DNA of 64,000 bases from positions 62,001-126,000 of the forward strand of contig JAUNJF010000004.1 in assembly GCA_030533405.1 (NCBI GenBank), in the 5' to 3' direction. Under the pieces are notes generated by a model. The model worked only from the letters and a program-made list of their open reading frames with translations, did no database searches and was not told the DNA's origin. The stretch's first letter is position 1. Each line of letters opens with the position of its first letter. The position numbers were made by a program, and so were the translations under genes. This stretch comes from Eubacteriales bacterium. GTDB lineage: Bacteria > Bacillota > Clostridia > Lachnospirales > Lachnospiraceae. Shown in pieces: positions 26,333 to 36,350 of the stretch.

Positions 26333-27085
26333 ATGACGAAAGTAAAGGCTGTTATATTAGCGGCAGGTAAGGGAACAAGAATGAAGTCAGAGCTTCCTAA
26401 GGTAATTCATACTGCACTTGGGAAACCAATGGTAGAGTATTCCATTGAAGCAGCAATGGGAGCAGGCGCAGCTGAAAAAGATATTTGCTTGGTTGTTGGC
26501 CACAAAGCTGAATTAGTGAAGAAAGAAGTAAAAGAAAATGTAACTTACGTTGAGCAAAAGGAACAGCTTGGTACAGGCCATGCAGTAAAGTGTGCAGAGA
26601 AATTTATCGGAAAAGATGGTATCACTATGGTTCTTTGTGGAGATACACCACTTATTACAGGTGAGACATTGAAAAAATTAGTAGATATCCATGTAAAAGA
26701 GAAAAATGCAATCACTGTTCTTTCCGCGTATGCAGATGATCCTAGTGGATATGGAAGAATTATCAAAGATAGCTGGGGTAAGTTCATGAAAATCGTAGAG
26801 CATAAGGATGCCAGTCATGAGGAGCGTCGTGTCAATGAGATTAATTCTGGTATGTACATTTTTAATTCAGATGTATTAAGTAAGGCATTGAAAAAACTTA
26901 CAAATGATAACGCGCAGGGTGAATACTACTTAACAGATACCATTCAGATTGCAAAAGAGTTGGGACTTGGTGAAGTAGAAACTGTAGAAATAGATGATAT
27001 GAATGAGATTATGGGTGTAAATTCCGTAGAAGAACTTCAGGTAGCCGAGAAGGTGCTTGCGGATCGCGCATCAAGAGGATTGTAA
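26333..27085 (+). CDS. glmU: GlmU-like UTP-glucosamine-1-phosphate uridylyltransferase, N-terminal domain only
   Basis: A 250-residue protein corresponding to the uridylyltransferase half of GlmU: LAAGKGTRMKSELPKV, EQLGTGHA, LCGDTPL, GYGRI and EINSGMYIF are all present. Bacterial GlmU is normally about 455 residues, with a C-terminal beta-helix acetyltransferase. Here the chain ends just after the linker (VNSVEELQVAEKVLADRASRGL), and pth begins one base after the stop. There is no trace of the beta-helix in any frame nearby, so glucosamine-1-phosphate acetylation must be supplied elsewhere. ATG 26333 follows GGAGG; the longer frame upstream lacks a site. Confidence 0.88.
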   Translation: MTKVKAVILAAGKGTRMKSELPKVIHTALGKPMVEYSIEAAMGAGAAEKDICLVVGHKAELVKKEVKENVTYVEQKEQLGTGHAVKCAEKFIGKDGITMVLCGDTPLITGETLKKLVDIHVKEKNAITVLSAYADDPSGYGRIIKDSWGKFMKIVEHKDASHEERRVNEINSGMYIFNSDVLSKALKKLTNDNAQGEYYLTDTIQIAKELGLGEVETVEIDDMNEIMGVNSVEELQVAEKVLADRASRGL

Positions 27086-27086
27086 C

Positions 27087-27650
27087 ATGAAATTAATTGT
27101 TGGGTTGGGGAATCCTACAGCACAATATGCAAACACAAGACATAATGTGGGATTTGATGTGATTGACCAGTTGGCAGAACAATATCAGATTCCGCTTGAT
27201 ACATTTAAACATAAGGGAGCATATGGAAAAGGAAAAATAGAGGGAGAGACAGTCATATTGTTGAAACCAATGACTTTTATGAATTTAAGTGGTGAAAGTG
27301 TGATTCAGGTTGCTCACTATTTTAAAATTGTGCCCGAAGATGTGATTGTTGTATACGATGATATCAATTTAGATGTTGGTCGTTTGAGAATTCGTGAAAA
27401 AGGAAGTGCTGGTGGACACAATGGAATCAAGAATATCATTTCTTGTTTAGGAACAGATGTGTTTGCCAGAATTCGAGTAGGAGTAGGAATGAAACCTCCC
27501 AAAATGGATTTAGCGGATTATGTATTGTCAAGATTTTCGGCAGATGAGCGTATATTAGTAGAGCAGGGCTATGACAATGCATGTAAAGCCATGAGCCTTA
27601 TGGTAACTGATCAGATGGCGAAAGCTATGAATGATTTTAATGGAAAATAA
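27087..27650 (+). CDS. pth: peptidyl-tRNA hydrolase
   Basis: A 187-residue enzyme that recycles peptidyl-tRNA. It starts MKLIVGLGNPTAQYANTRHNVGF, containing the Asn and catalytic His of the family, and has VYDDINLDVGRLRIR and SAGGHNGIKNI. ATG 27087 starts one base after the glmU stop, and the end is followed after 12 bases by mfd. The position between glmU and mfd is conserved in Firmicutes. Confidence 0.97.
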   Translation: MKLIVGLGNPTAQYANTRHNVGFDVIDQLAEQYQIPLDTFKHKGAYGKGKIEGETVILLKPMTFMNLSGESVIQVAHYFKIVPEDVIVVYDDINLDVGRLRIREKGSAGGHNGIKNIISCLGTDVFARIRVGVGMKPPKMDLADYVLSRFSADERILVEQGYDNACKAMSLMVTDQMAKAMNDFNGK

Positions 27651-27662
27651 AGAGGTTTGAAC

Positions 27663-30600
27663 ATGGAAACACTTAGAGCGCCGTTTCGACTTTCGGATAT
27701 TACCAGTAAGTATGAAGCAGCAAAAAAGAGCGGGGAAATGCCAATCGAACTTGTTGGGTCGGATGGCTTTGCCCGCTATTATGTCATGGATTGTCTTTCT
27801 GATAATAAAACAAAGTTAATCATAACTTATAATGAAGATCGTGCAAAAGAGATTGTAGAAAACTATCGTTTTTTTGATCGGGAGGTTTTGTATTATCCTG
27901 CAAAGGATACTTTGTTTTATAGTGCAGATATTCATGGACACACCATTTTGAGACAACGTATGGAAGTGGTGAAATCAATTATAGAGAATAAAGTGTCTAC
28001 AGTTGTCGTTTCGATTGATGCATTGCTCAATAAACTTGTTCCAATGGATGAGATAAAACAACACATTGTGAGATTTCGTGTTGGTGATCAATTGGATATG
28101 GAACAAATGAAAAAAGAGCTGGTGTATTACGGATACGAGAGAAATGACTGGGTAGATGGTGTAGGGCAGTTTGCGATTCGAGGAGGTATTTTAGATATCT
28201 TTCCGATGAGTAGTGAGTGCCCTTTTCGTGTTGAACTTTGGGGCGAAGAGATTGATAGCATTCGAAGTTTTGATGTAGAAAGCCAAAGAAGTATAGAAAA
28301 TGCAGAGGAATTGTTGGTATATCCTGCTGCGGAAATGATATTAGATGAAAATCGCGTAGCATGTGGTATTAAGAAGATTGACAAAGAGCATAAGAAATAT
28401 GCCAAGACATTAAAGGATGCATTCAAGACAGAAAGTTACGCGAGAATCAATCGTTCAATTGAAGCATTAAAAGAGGAGTTGGAATATTTTAATGGTGCAA
28501 TGGGCGTTGATAGCTATATTGGATTCTTCTACGACGAGTTGGTTAGCTTTTTGTCCTATATGCCGGCTGATACACAATTTTTAGTGGATGAACCAGGGAA
28601 AGTATTGGCAAGAGCGCAGGCATGCCAATTGGAATTTCGTGAGAGTATGATTGGACGTTTGGAAGGTGGATATATGTTGCCAAGCCAGGCGGACATTTTG
28701 TTTGACTACAAAGAAATAATTGGAAAAATTGCGATAAAGGACACCGTTTTATTTAGTATTTTGGGAATCGGAGAATCTTTATTTGAGTCCAAAACTGTTT
28801 TACAGTTTGATACGAAAATGGTACCGACGTATCATCACAATTTTGAAATGTTGTTAAAGGACATTCGAAGATGGAAGAAAGAGGAATATCGTATTTTATT
28901 ATTCTCGCCATCAAAAACAAGAGGAGAACGATTGGCAAAGGACTTGCAGGAACAAAATGTAAACTGTTTTTATACAGATGACCACAGTCGTGTGTTGGCA
29001 GCGTCGGAGATGATGGTGACAAACGGAAGATTGAAATCTGGTTTTTCGGTTCCAGATATTCATTTGGTAGTATTAACAGAAGGCGATTTGTTCGGACAGA
29101 AGAAGAGCAAGTCCAGACTAAAAAGAAAACCATTATATTCGGGTGAAAAAATAAAGAGTTTTGATGACTTGAATGTAGGTGATTATGTTGTGCATGAAAA
29201 ACATGGCTTGGGCATTTACCAAGGTATTGAAAAGTTAGAAGTAGATTATGTCACAAAGGACTATATTGCAATTGAATATAGTGGTGGAGCGAAGTTGTTT
29301 ATTTTGGCGTCTCAGCTTGACTTGATTCAAAAATATGCATCAAAGGAAAGTCGCAAACCTAAGTTGAATAAGCTTGGTGGAAATGAATGGGAAAAGACAA
29401 AATCGCGTGTAAAAGGTCAGGTGCGTGCGGTAGCACAGGAATTGGTAGATTTATATGCGATTCGCCAGTCAAAAGAGGGATATGCATATTCGGAGGATAC
29501 CGTTTGGCAAAAAGAATTTGAAGAGATGTTTCCGTATGAAGAGACCGAAGATCAGTTAAAGGCAATTGAAGATACCAAAGCGGATATGGAAAGCAAAAGA
29601 ATTATGGATCGTTTGGTGTGTGGAGATGTTGGATATGGTAAGACAGAGGTTGCGATTCGGGCAGCATTTAAGGCGGTGCAGGATGGAAAACAAGTCGCAT
29701 ATTTAGTGCCGACGACTATTTTAGCGCAACAACACTATAATACATTTAAAGAACGTATGCAGGATTTTCCGATTCAAATTGGCATGCTTTCTCGTTTTCT
29801 GTCAAAAAAAGAACAAAAAACAACATTGGATAATCTGAAAAAAGGCCAGGTGGATATTATCATCGGCACACATCGTTTACTTTCTAAGGATATGGATTAT
29901 CGCAATCTTGGATTGCTGATTATTGATGAGGAACAACGATTTGGTGTTACACATAAAGAAAAAATCAAGCAGATGAAAAAAGATGTGGATGTGCTGACAC
30001 TGACTGCAACGCCGATTCCGAGAACGCTTCATATGAGTTTGATTGGAATTCGTGATATGAGTTTGTTAGAGGAACCTCCAGTTGATCGAAAGGCGATTCA
30101 AACCTATGTGTTAGAATATAATCCAGAATTGGTGAAGGAAGCTGTGAGCCGAGAATTGGCGCGTGGAGGACAGGTATATTATGTCTATAATCGTGTTAAT
30201 ACGATATCGGATATGGCTGCTGATTTGTCAAAGCTTATGCCGGATGTGCGAATTTCTTATGCGCATGGACAGATGAATGAAAAAGAACTAGAAGATGTAA
30301 TGTTTTCATTTATCAATAAAGAAATCGATGTTTTGGTAACAACAACGATTATTGAAACAGGTTTAGATATTGGAAATGCAAATACAATGATTATTCATGA
30401 TGCGGAAAACTTTGGATTATCGCAGCTATATCAGCTACGAGGACGTGTGGGTCGTTCGGATAAAACGGCGTATGCATTTTTGATGTACAAACGTGATAAG
30501 ATGTTAAAAGAAACTGCTGAAAAACGGTTAAAAGCGATTCGAGAATTTACGGATTTAGGTTCTGGTTTCAAAATTGCAATGCGTGATTTGGAAATACGTG

Positions 30601-31184
30601 GTGCAGGTAATTTGCTTGGAGAAGATCAGTCGGGACATATGGCAGCAGTAGGATATGACTTATATTGCAAGATGCTAAATGATGCTATTTTGCGCTTGAA
30701 AGGCGAAAAAACGGAAGAGGATTTTGCAACAACCATAGAACTTCCGATTGATGCATTTATTCCGGCAACGTATGTGAAAAATGAGACAGTGAAATTAGAC
30801 TTATACAAACGTATTTCAGGAATCTGGACAAAAGAAGATTACGAGGATATGTTGGATGAAATAACTGATCGTTTTGGGGATCCGCCACAGGCAGTGTTGA
30901 ATCTTATGACGATTGCGCAATTAAAAGCAATGGCACATGAGGCGTATATTACATCTATTACGTATAAAAATCAGAAGATTCATATCGAAATGAATTCAGG
31001 TGTGCGTGTTGATCATGAAAAATTGGAAGCTTTTATTGTAAAATATTTGAATAATATTAGAATGGTTGCAGGTGCAAAGTCGGGATTTGTGATTGATTTA
31101 GAGAAGAAGAGTGTAAAGAAGTTTGTATTTGAACTTGAGGGTGTCATTGCGGATATCAGTGAGTTGATTCAAAAGGATAAATAG
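27663..31184 (+). CDS. mfd: transcription-repair coupling factor Mfd
   Basis: A 1173-residue DNA translocase that removes stalled RNA polymerase and recruits UvrA. Domains in order: UvrB-like region (about 1-330), RNA-polymerase-interacting CarD-like domain (about 500-560, with [21 protein letters not shown]), a RecG-like helicase (Walker [36 protein letters not shown]) and the C-terminal TRCF domain. ATG 27663 follows AGAGG by seven bases. Two foldase genes follow within 10 bases. Confidence 0.98.
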   Translation: METLRAPFRLSDITSKYEAAKKSGEMPIELVGSDGFARYYVMDCLSDNKTKLIITYNEDRAKEIVENYRFFDREVLYYPAKDTLFYSADIHGHTILRQRMEVVKSIIENKVSTVVVSIDALLNKLVPMDEIKQHIVRFRVGDQLDMEQMKKELVYYGYERNDWVDGVGQFAIRGGILDIFPMSSECPFRVELWGEEIDSIRSFDVESQRSIENAEELLVYPAAEMILDENRVACGIKKIDKEHKKYAKTLKDAFKTESYARINRSIEALKEELEYFNGAMGVDSYIGFFYDELVSFLSYMPADTQFLVDEPGKVLARAQACQLEFRESMIGRLEGGYMLPSQADILFDYKEIIGKIAIKDTVLFSILGIGESLFESKTVLQFDTKMVPTYHHNFEMLLKDIRRWKKEEYRILLFSPSKTRGERLAKDLQEQNVNCFYTDDHSRVLAASEMMVTNGRLKSGFSVPDIHLVVLTEGDLFGQKKSKSRLKRKPLYSGEKIKSFDDLNVGDYVVHEKHGLGIYQGIEKLEVDYVTKDYIAIEYSGGAKLFILASQLDLIQKYASKESRKPKLNKLGGNEWEKTKSRVKGQVRAVAQELVDLYAIRQSKEGYAYSEDTVWQKEFEEMFPYEETEDQLKAIEDTKADMESKRIMDRLVCGDVGYGKTEVAIRAAFKAVQDGKQVAYLVPTTILAQQHYNTFKERMQDFPIQIGMLSRFLSKKEQKTTLDNLKKGQVDIIIGTHRLLSKDMDYRNLGLLIIDEEQRFGVTHKEKIKQMKKDVDVLTLTATPIPRTLHMSLIGIRDMSLLEEPPVDRKAIQTYVLEYNPELVKEAVSRELARGGQVYYVYNRVNTISDMAADLSKLMPDVRISYAHGQMNEKELEDVMFSFINKEIDVLVTTTIIETGLDIGNANTMIIHDAENFGLSQLYQLRGRVGRSDKTAYAFLMYKRDKMLKETAEKRLKAIREFTDLGSGFKIAMRDLEIRGAGNLLGEDQSGHMAAVGYDLYCKMLNDAILRLKGEKTEEDFATTIELPIDAFIPATYVKNETVKLDLYKRISGIWTKEDYEDMLDEITDRFGDPPQAVLNLMTIAQLKAMAHEAYITSITYKNQKIHIEMNSGVRVDHEKLEAFIVKYLNNIRMVAGAKSGFVIDLEKKSVKKFVFELEGVIADISELIQKDK

Positions 31185-31193
31185 GGTATACTT

Positions 31194-32264
31194 ATGGACA
31201 AAAAAGAGGTCAAAACACAAAAAATAAATACACGAAATGTTAAGATGCGATGGATTATAGGCGGGCTTGGATGTTTGAGTGTTCTTATGATTGGACTGGT
31301 ATGGGGTGTGAAACTCAAACACCGAGGTGCTGATGCTAAAAAGGCATTTCAGGTTGGCGATGAAATTGTCTACATGGATGAAGTGAATTTTTGCATTTTG
31401 CAGAATATGTTACAGCTGCAAATTGATTCAAAAGCATTATCTGTAGAGACAGAGGATGGCACATATGCCGAGGAATATTTTAAGGATGAAATCCAAAAGT
31501 CGATTACCATTTATAAAGTAGAGAGTATGTTGGCAAAAAAAGAGGGCATTACACTTTCGGAAGAAAATGAACAGTCTGTTAATGGTGATGTTGCTATGTT
31601 GATGGGAAAAATTCAGGGAAAAGCGTTTCATGAATTAGGGATTTCGACAGAGTGTATCAAAAGTGTTTTGACACAACAATATTTGGCTCGTAAGTATGAG
31701 CAGATGTGTGTAAAAGATATAGAGATTGAAAAAGAACATTATTGTACCATGTATCTTTTGTTATTTCCTAAGATAAAAGCGGATGAAAATGGCGAGTTTA
31801 TTATGGAAGAGGATGGAGAGACGCCAGTCTTGTTGGACCAAAATGAGATTACAATGTGTAAAGCGCAGGCGGATGCAGCAAGAATTGCACTAGAGGCAGG
31901 TGAAGATGCTGAGGAACTTGCAAAACAATATGGCGTTGAGGCATTTTCTGGGGAGCAAAGCTGTTTGGCGGGAAGCTTCGATGAGGCATTTGTAACTTAT
32001 GCAAAACAGTTAAAAAAGGGAGAGTGTAGTCCTGTTGTTGAGACTGCCAGCTGTTTTGGAATTGCGAAAATGATTTCTGAACAGGATGAAGAGATTGAGA
32101 AGCAAATATATGATACGCACAGACAGGAACTGGAGAAGGAGAAGATTGCAGAAAAAAGAAAAGAATGGTACGAACAGTTAGGTGTACAGGAAGGACTCTT
32201 ACAAGAGTGGAATGCATGGAAAGAAACTTCTTTATATGATTTTGTGAAATATGTGGAGGATTAA
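31194..32264 (+). CDS. membrane-anchored SurA/PrsA-like foldase
   Basis: A 356-residue protein with one N-terminal helix (about 19-39), a SurA-N-like helical region and a PpiC-type rotamase-like segment at about 185-290 (YLLLFPK..., AEELAKQYG, GECSPVVETASCFGIAKM). It probably assists folding of exported proteins outside the membrane. The rotamase part is diverged, so isomerase activity is uncertain. It sits directly after mfd and three bases before a second foldase of the same type, an arrangement familiar from clostridial mfd-prsA operons. Confidence 0.8.
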   Translation: MDKKEVKTQKINTRNVKMRWIIGGLGCLSVLMIGLVWGVKLKHRGADAKKAFQVGDEIVYMDEVNFCILQNMLQLQIDSKALSVETEDGTYAEEYFKDEIQKSITIYKVESMLAKKEGITLSEENEQSVNGDVAMLMGKIQGKAFHELGISTECIKSVLTQQYLARKYEQMCVKDIEIEKEHYCTMYLLLFPKIKADENGEFIMEEDGETPVLLDQNEITMCKAQADAARIALEAGEDAEELAKQYGVEAFSGEQSCLAGSFDEAFVTYAKQLKKGECSPVVETASCFGIAKMISEQDEEIEKQIYDTHRQELEKEKIAEKRKEWYEQLGVQEGLLQEWNAWKETSLYDFVKYVED

Positions 32265-32267
32265 GAT

Positions 32268-33287
32268 ATGCGAAAAGGAAAAAAACGAGTGGTAATGGCA
32301 ATGTGTTTTTTATGTTTGCTATTATTGACTGCATGTAAGGATAATCAGGCAGATGAAACCAAAACAGTTGTGTACAAAATAGGAAATACATCAGTGACAT
32401 ATGGTGAATTTTATATTTACGCACAAACGATAAAGGAAGATTATCAAAAGACTTATGGTAATGGTGTTTGGAGTTTGGAGCTGTCTACAGATGATGGTAT
32501 GAATACAGTAAAAGAAATTACAATTCAGGATTTAGTGGATGATATTAATCGTGTCAAGGTTTTAATTCATCAGGCAGAGGATTTGAAGATAGCGTTGAGT
32601 GACAACGAAAAAGAAGAGGCACAAAGTCTTGCAGATACATTTTTTAGTGGTTTGACAGAAAAGGATAAAAAAGAATCTGAAGTTACAAAAGATCTTGTTG
32701 CGCAGGTGATTGAGGAAAATATGTTGGCAGAAAAGGTGTATCATCAAAAAATTGATGAGTATGATTTTGAGATTTCAGAAGAAGAAGCACGTATGACAAC
32801 ATTTTATGATATGGTTTTTGAATGTTACCGTATCAAGGAGGATGGCAGCGTAGAGGAATACACAGATGAAAAGAAGGAATTGCAGTTAGAAAAGGCAAAT
32901 GAGGCGCTTGCATCTCTTGCGCAGGAAGAGGATGTCACATACGATGATATTGTAAAGAAATATGCATTGGAGTATTCTGCTGAGCATACGATGTCAAAGA
33001 CAGAGATGATTGAAGAGTACGGAGAAACGATTGCAAATAAATTGCTTGCTTTGACGGATGGAGAAATCAGTGTTGTCATAGAAAGTAAGTATGGATATCA
33101 TGTGTTTAAAATGTTGCAGTCAAATGATGAAGAATTGACAAAGAAAAATAAGGCAGACATTATTGAGAAGAAACAGCATGAATATTTTGCATCTGTATAT
33201 AAGGATTGGTTGAAAAAATACGATTCGAAATTTCATTTTGAAGAAGATGTAAATATGGAGGCGATTGCAAAATTTAAATTTGAATAA
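32268..33287 (+). CDS. PrsA-like foldase lipoprotein
   Basis: A 339-residue lipoprotein. The signal segment ends in the lipobox LLTAC, with the lipidated Cys at about residue 23. SurA-N-like and PpiC-like regions follow, including YGETIANKLLALTDGEISVVIESKYGYHVFKM, the classical end of a parvulin domain. It probably folds secreted proteins on the outer face of the membrane. The start follows GGAGG at the end of the preceding gene. The two adjacent foldases differ in anchoring: helix in the first, lipid in this one. Confidence 0.9.
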   Translation: MRKGKKRVVMAMCFLCLLLLTACKDNQADETKTVVYKIGNTSVTYGEFYIYAQTIKEDYQKTYGNGVWSLELSTDDGMNTVKEITIQDLVDDINRVKVLIHQAEDLKIALSDNEKEEAQSLADTFFSGLTEKDKKESEVTKDLVAQVIEENMLAEKVYHQKIDEYDFEISEEEARMTTFYDMVFECYRIKEDGSVEEYTDEKKELQLEKANEALASLAQEEDVTYDDIVKKYALEYSAEHTMSKTEMIEEYGETIANKLLALTDGEISVVIESKYGYHVFKMLQSNDEELTKKNKADIIEKKQHEYFASVYKDWLKKYDSKFHFEEDVNMEAIAKFKFE

Positions 33288-33322
33288 TTCGTTTTTTGAT
33301 TTTATGGAAGTTGGATGTACAA

Positions 33323-33751
33323 ATGGATAGAGATGCATTAAAAAAGGAATTTCTTTGTATCAATGGAGTTGGTGCAATATTAATTCTGGTTATGATTTCA
33401 ATGATTGTATTACAAAAAGCGGGTGTGTTTCCATCGTTGCCCTGTGGGATGCTTATGCTATTCCACATATATTGCCCAGGGTGTGGAGGGACACGCGCTT
33501 TCTTTGCGTTGTTGCATGGACATATTATAAAATCCCTTTTTTACAATCCTGCAGTTGTATTGGGGTGTATTGTAATCGCTTATTATGAGGTTACGGTTGG
33601 ATGGACGATTTTAAAAAATAATGGAAAACGATATTATTGTAAAAAAGCAATTCCGGTATATCTTTATATTGTGGTTATTGTGATTTTCGCAGTTGTTCGA
33701 GATGTGATGCTTTGTGTACAGGGAATAGATTGGTTAGGCGACGTGTTGTAG
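33323..33751 (+). CDS. DUF2752 membrane protein
   Basis: A 142-residue protein with about three helices and the DUF2752 signature CPGCGGTRAFFALLHG. Members are found across Gram-positive bacteria and have no settled function. ATG 33323 is preferred over a TTG at 33296, because GGA lies eight bases upstream and the TTG lacks a site. It sits between the foldases and a DMT permease in the same direction. Confidence 0.85.
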   Translation: MDRDALKKEFLCINGVGAILILVMISMIVLQKAGVFPSLPCGMLMLFHIYCPGCGGTRAFFALLHGHIIKSLFYNPAVVLGCIVIAYYEVTVGWTILKNNGKRYYCKKAIPVYLYIVVIVIFAVVRDVMLCVQGIDWLGDVL

Positions 33752-33792
33752 CACATAGTTTTTGAAAATAAAAGTAAGGTAGTGTAGATGAA

Positions 33793-34731
33793 ATGAAGAA
33801 ACAGTCGAGTGCAAAAGGAAGTTTGATGTTGTTGATGGCAGCGTTCTTTTGGGGAACCACATTTGTTGCGCAAAGCGCTGCGGCAAAATGTATAGGTGCA
33901 TTTACATTTAATGCAACAAGGTCCTTTGTGGGCGCTCTTTTTTTAGCAATTTTAGTGGGATTAAGACGCGCAGCGAAAAAGGGTGAACATATTGAACAAA
34001 AAGAGAATAGCGAAAAGGCAAATCCAGTCAGTGTGTGGAAAGCAGGAATTATCTGTGGTTTGGTATTATTTGCAGCGATGAATTTTCAGCAAACAGGAAT
34101 TACATTGTATCCTGATGGTGTTGCGTCTTCTGGTAGGTCTGGGTTTTTAACAGCAACGTATGTCATTATTGTTGCGTTGTGTTCGAAATGGCTTGGAAAA
34201 AAGGTGCATCCGATCATTGGGGTTGCAACTGTGATTTGTATTGTCGGAATGTATTTTTTGTGTATGGCGCAAGGATTTTCTGGGGTTTATTTTGGTGATG
34301 TATTAGGAATCATATGTGCATTTTGTTTCGCTACACATATTATGGTGGTGGACCATTTTTCAGATTGTGATAGTGTTGCACTGTCATGTATTCAGTTTTT
34401 AACGAGTGGAACGCTTTCACTTGTGGCGATGTTTTTATTTGAACAACCAGCTGTTTTACAGATATGGAAAGCTGGGGTCCCGATTTTGTATGCGGGTATT
34501 TTTTCGAGTGGTGTCGCATATACACTTCAAATGGCAGGACAAAAATATGCTGCACCAGCGGTTGCGTCCATTGTGATGAGTTTGGAATCTGTGTTTGCGG
34601 TAATCGGAGGATTTATCATATTACAGGAACGATTGACGCAAAGAGAAGCGTTAGGATGTGTGCTTGTTTTTGCGGCTGTGATGATTGCACAGGTGCCAGA
34701 TATGATTGGCAAAAAAATGGAACATAAATGA
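33793..34731 (+). CDS. DMT-superfamily (EamA) permease
   Basis: A 312-residue protein with about ten helices in two homologous EamA halves. The first half starts LLMAAFFWGTTFVAQSAAA and the second shows IICAFCFATHIMVVDHF and ends in PAVASIVMSLESVFAVIGG. The superfamily exports metabolites such as amino acids, and the substrate is unknown. There is no clear terminator behind it, but the polyamine operon has its own promoter. Confidence 0.9.
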   Translation: MKKQSSAKGSLMLLMAAFFWGTTFVAQSAAAKCIGAFTFNATRSFVGALFLAILVGLRRAAKKGEHIEQKENSEKANPVSVWKAGIICGLVLFAAMNFQQTGITLYPDGVASSGRSGFLTATYVIIVALCSKWLGKKVHPIIGVATVICIVGMYFLCMAQGFSGVYFGDVLGIICAFCFATHIMVVDHFSDCDSVALSCIQFLTSGTLSLVAMFLFEQPAVLQIWKAGVPILYAGIFSSGVAYTLQMAGQKYAAPAVASIVMSLESVFAVIGGFIILQERLTQREALGCVLVFAAVMIAQVPDMIGKKMEHK

Positions 34732-34755
34732 CAGTGCGTATCTTGTTTTTTTGTA

Positions 34756-34784
34756 TTGCAAGGCGTTTTGTATTTCAGTATAAT
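34756..34784 (+). promoter_or_regulatory. promoter of the polyamine operon
   Basis: TTGCAA (34756-34761) and TATAAT (34779-34784) are 17 bases apart. Transcription would start about 30 bases before the speA ATG. Confidence 0.78.
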
Positions 34785-34819
34785 ATAGAATAATAAATTG
34801 GGAAACTAGGAGTATGGAG

Positions 34820-36271
34820 ATGGATAGAGTGGCACAAAAGCACGCTCCAGTCTATGAGGCATTAGAGCGTTTTCGAAAACAGAGAGTGGTTCCTTTTGAT
34901 GTACCAGGACACAAAAGAGGAAGAGGTAACCCAGAACTTCGAGATTTATTAGGGGAAAAGTGTGTGAATTTGGATGTGAATTCCATGAAGCCGTTAGATA
35001 ACCTTTGCCATCCGATGTCGGTCATCAAAGAGGCGGAGGAGTTGGCTGCGGAAGCATTTGGTGCAGATCATGCTTTTTTTATGGTGGGAGGAACAACGTC
35101 TTCTGTACAGAGTATGGTCATGACGGCATGTCGTTCTGGAGAAAAAATTATTCTTCCCAGAAATGTGCATAAGAGTGTAATTAATGCACTGGTATTAAAT
35201 GGTGCGATACCTGTATATGTAGATCCCAAGGTAGATGAAAAATTAGGTATTTCGTTGGGAATGGAATTACAGGATTTAGAACAGGCTATTTTAGACAATC
35301 CAGATGCTGTATGTGTGTTGGTAAATAATCCGACCTATTATGGTATATGCTCCGATTTAAGAGGTATTGTAAATCTTGCGCATCAGCATGATATGAAGGT
35401 GTTGGTAGATGAGGCCCATGGAACGCATTTATATTTTGGGAAAGGACTACCAGTCAATGCAATGGAGGCAGGTGCGGATATGGCATCGGTATCGATGCAC
35501 AAATCAGGTGGAAGCCTAACGCAGAGCTCCTTATTGTTAGTGAATAAGACTGTGAACTGGGAGTATGTGAGTCAGATTATCAATTTGACACAAACAACGA
35601 GTGCGTCCTATTTGTTGTTGTCAAGTTTGGATATATCAAGAAGAAATCTTGCACTTAGAGGAGAAGAGTCCTTTGAGAAAGTAAAGAGCATGGCAGAGTA
35701 TGCGAGAGAAGAGATTAATCAGATTGGTGGATTTTATGCATACGGCAGAGAACTTGTGAACGGAACCAGTGTGTATGATTTTGATGTAACAAAGCTGTCT
35801 GTTTATACAAGAGATATCGGTTTGGCAGGTATTGAGGTATATGATTTGTTACGAGATGAATATGATATTCAGATTGAATTTGGGGATATCACCAATATTC
35901 TTGCGTATATCTCGATTGGTGACCGTATTCAGGATATTGAGCGACTGGTGGGTGCGTTAGCGGATATCAAGCGTCTGTATTCTAAGGATCCATCGCATAT
36001 GCTGTCGACGGAATACATTTCGCCAAAGGTGTGTGTGTCACCACAAAAAGCGTTTTATTCAGATAAAGAAGCGCTTCCGATTCGGGAGACGGCAGGAAAA
36101 ATTTGCGCGGAATTTGTAATGTGTTATCCACCTGGAATTCCAATTTTGGCGCCTGGTGAAATGATAACAAATGAGATTATCGAGTACATCATTTACGCAA
36201 AGGAAAAGGGTTGCTCTATGCAGGGTACACAGGATCCATATGTAGAAAACTTAAATGTACTTGTAAAATAG
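34820..36271 (+). CDS. speA: PLP-dependent arginine decarboxylase (Orn/Lys/Arg class I, SpeA type)
   Basis: A 483-residue decarboxylase of the Bacillus SpeA type. The N-terminal PFDVPGHKRGRG segment, the PLP lysine K228 in SMHKSGGSLTQSS and VDEAHGTHL are diagnostic. Lysine or ornithine decarboxylases share this fold. Arginine is inferred because agmatine deiminase and N-carbamoylputrescine amidase follow in the same operon. ATG 34820 is chosen because AGGAG lies seven bases upstream; ATG 34814 touches that site. It would convert arginine to agmatine in the cytoplasm. Confidence 0.92.
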   Translation: MDRVAQKHAPVYEALERFRKQRVVPFDVPGHKRGRGNPELRDLLGEKCVNLDVNSMKPLDNLCHPMSVIKEAEELAAEAFGADHAFFMVGGTTSSVQSMVMTACRSGEKIILPRNVHKSVINALVLNGAIPVYVDPKVDEKLGISLGMELQDLEQAILDNPDAVCVLVNNPTYYGICSDLRGIVNLAHQHDMKVLVDEAHGTHLYFGKGLPVNAMEAGADMASVSMHKSGGSLTQSSLLLVNKTVNWEYVSQIINLTQTTSASYLLLSSLDISRRNLALRGEESFEKVKSMAEYAREEINQIGGFYAYGRELVNGTSVYDFDVTKLSVYTRDIGLAGIEVYDLLRDEYDIQIEFGDITNILAYISIGDRIQDIERLVGALADIKRLYSKDPSHMLSTEYISPKVCVSPQKAFYSDKEALPIRETAGKICAEFVMCYPPGIPILAPGEMITNEIIEYIIYAKEKGCSMQGTQDPYVENLNVLVK

Positions 36272-36344
36272 CAGGATAGGATCCTGTAGGAGAATACCCA
36301 CCCTTGCAGGTGGCGAATCACAAACTAAAATGAGTGGGAGGATC
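36272..36344 (+). promoter_or_regulatory. candidate alternating-structure leader controlling speE translation
   Basis: Two exclusive folds are possible in the speA-speE gap. Fold 1 has hairpins CAGGAT-AGG-ATCCTG (36272-36286) and CCACC / GGTGG (36298-36302 with 36309-36313), which leave the ribosome site free. Fold 2 pairs GATCCT (36280-36285) with AGGATC (36339-36344) and CCCAC (36297-36301) with GTGGG (36334-36338). This forms a nearly continuous 11-base helix that buries the GGGAGGAT ribosome site of speE. It matches no riboswitch I recognise. Confidence 0.5.
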
Positions 36345-36350
36345 ATAAAG

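Noticed and set aside
26333..27090. Frameshift or premature stop as the cause of the short GlmU
   Set aside because: No beta-helix hexapeptide pattern is found in any frame downstream, and pth follows at once with its normal start, so this is a true short gene.
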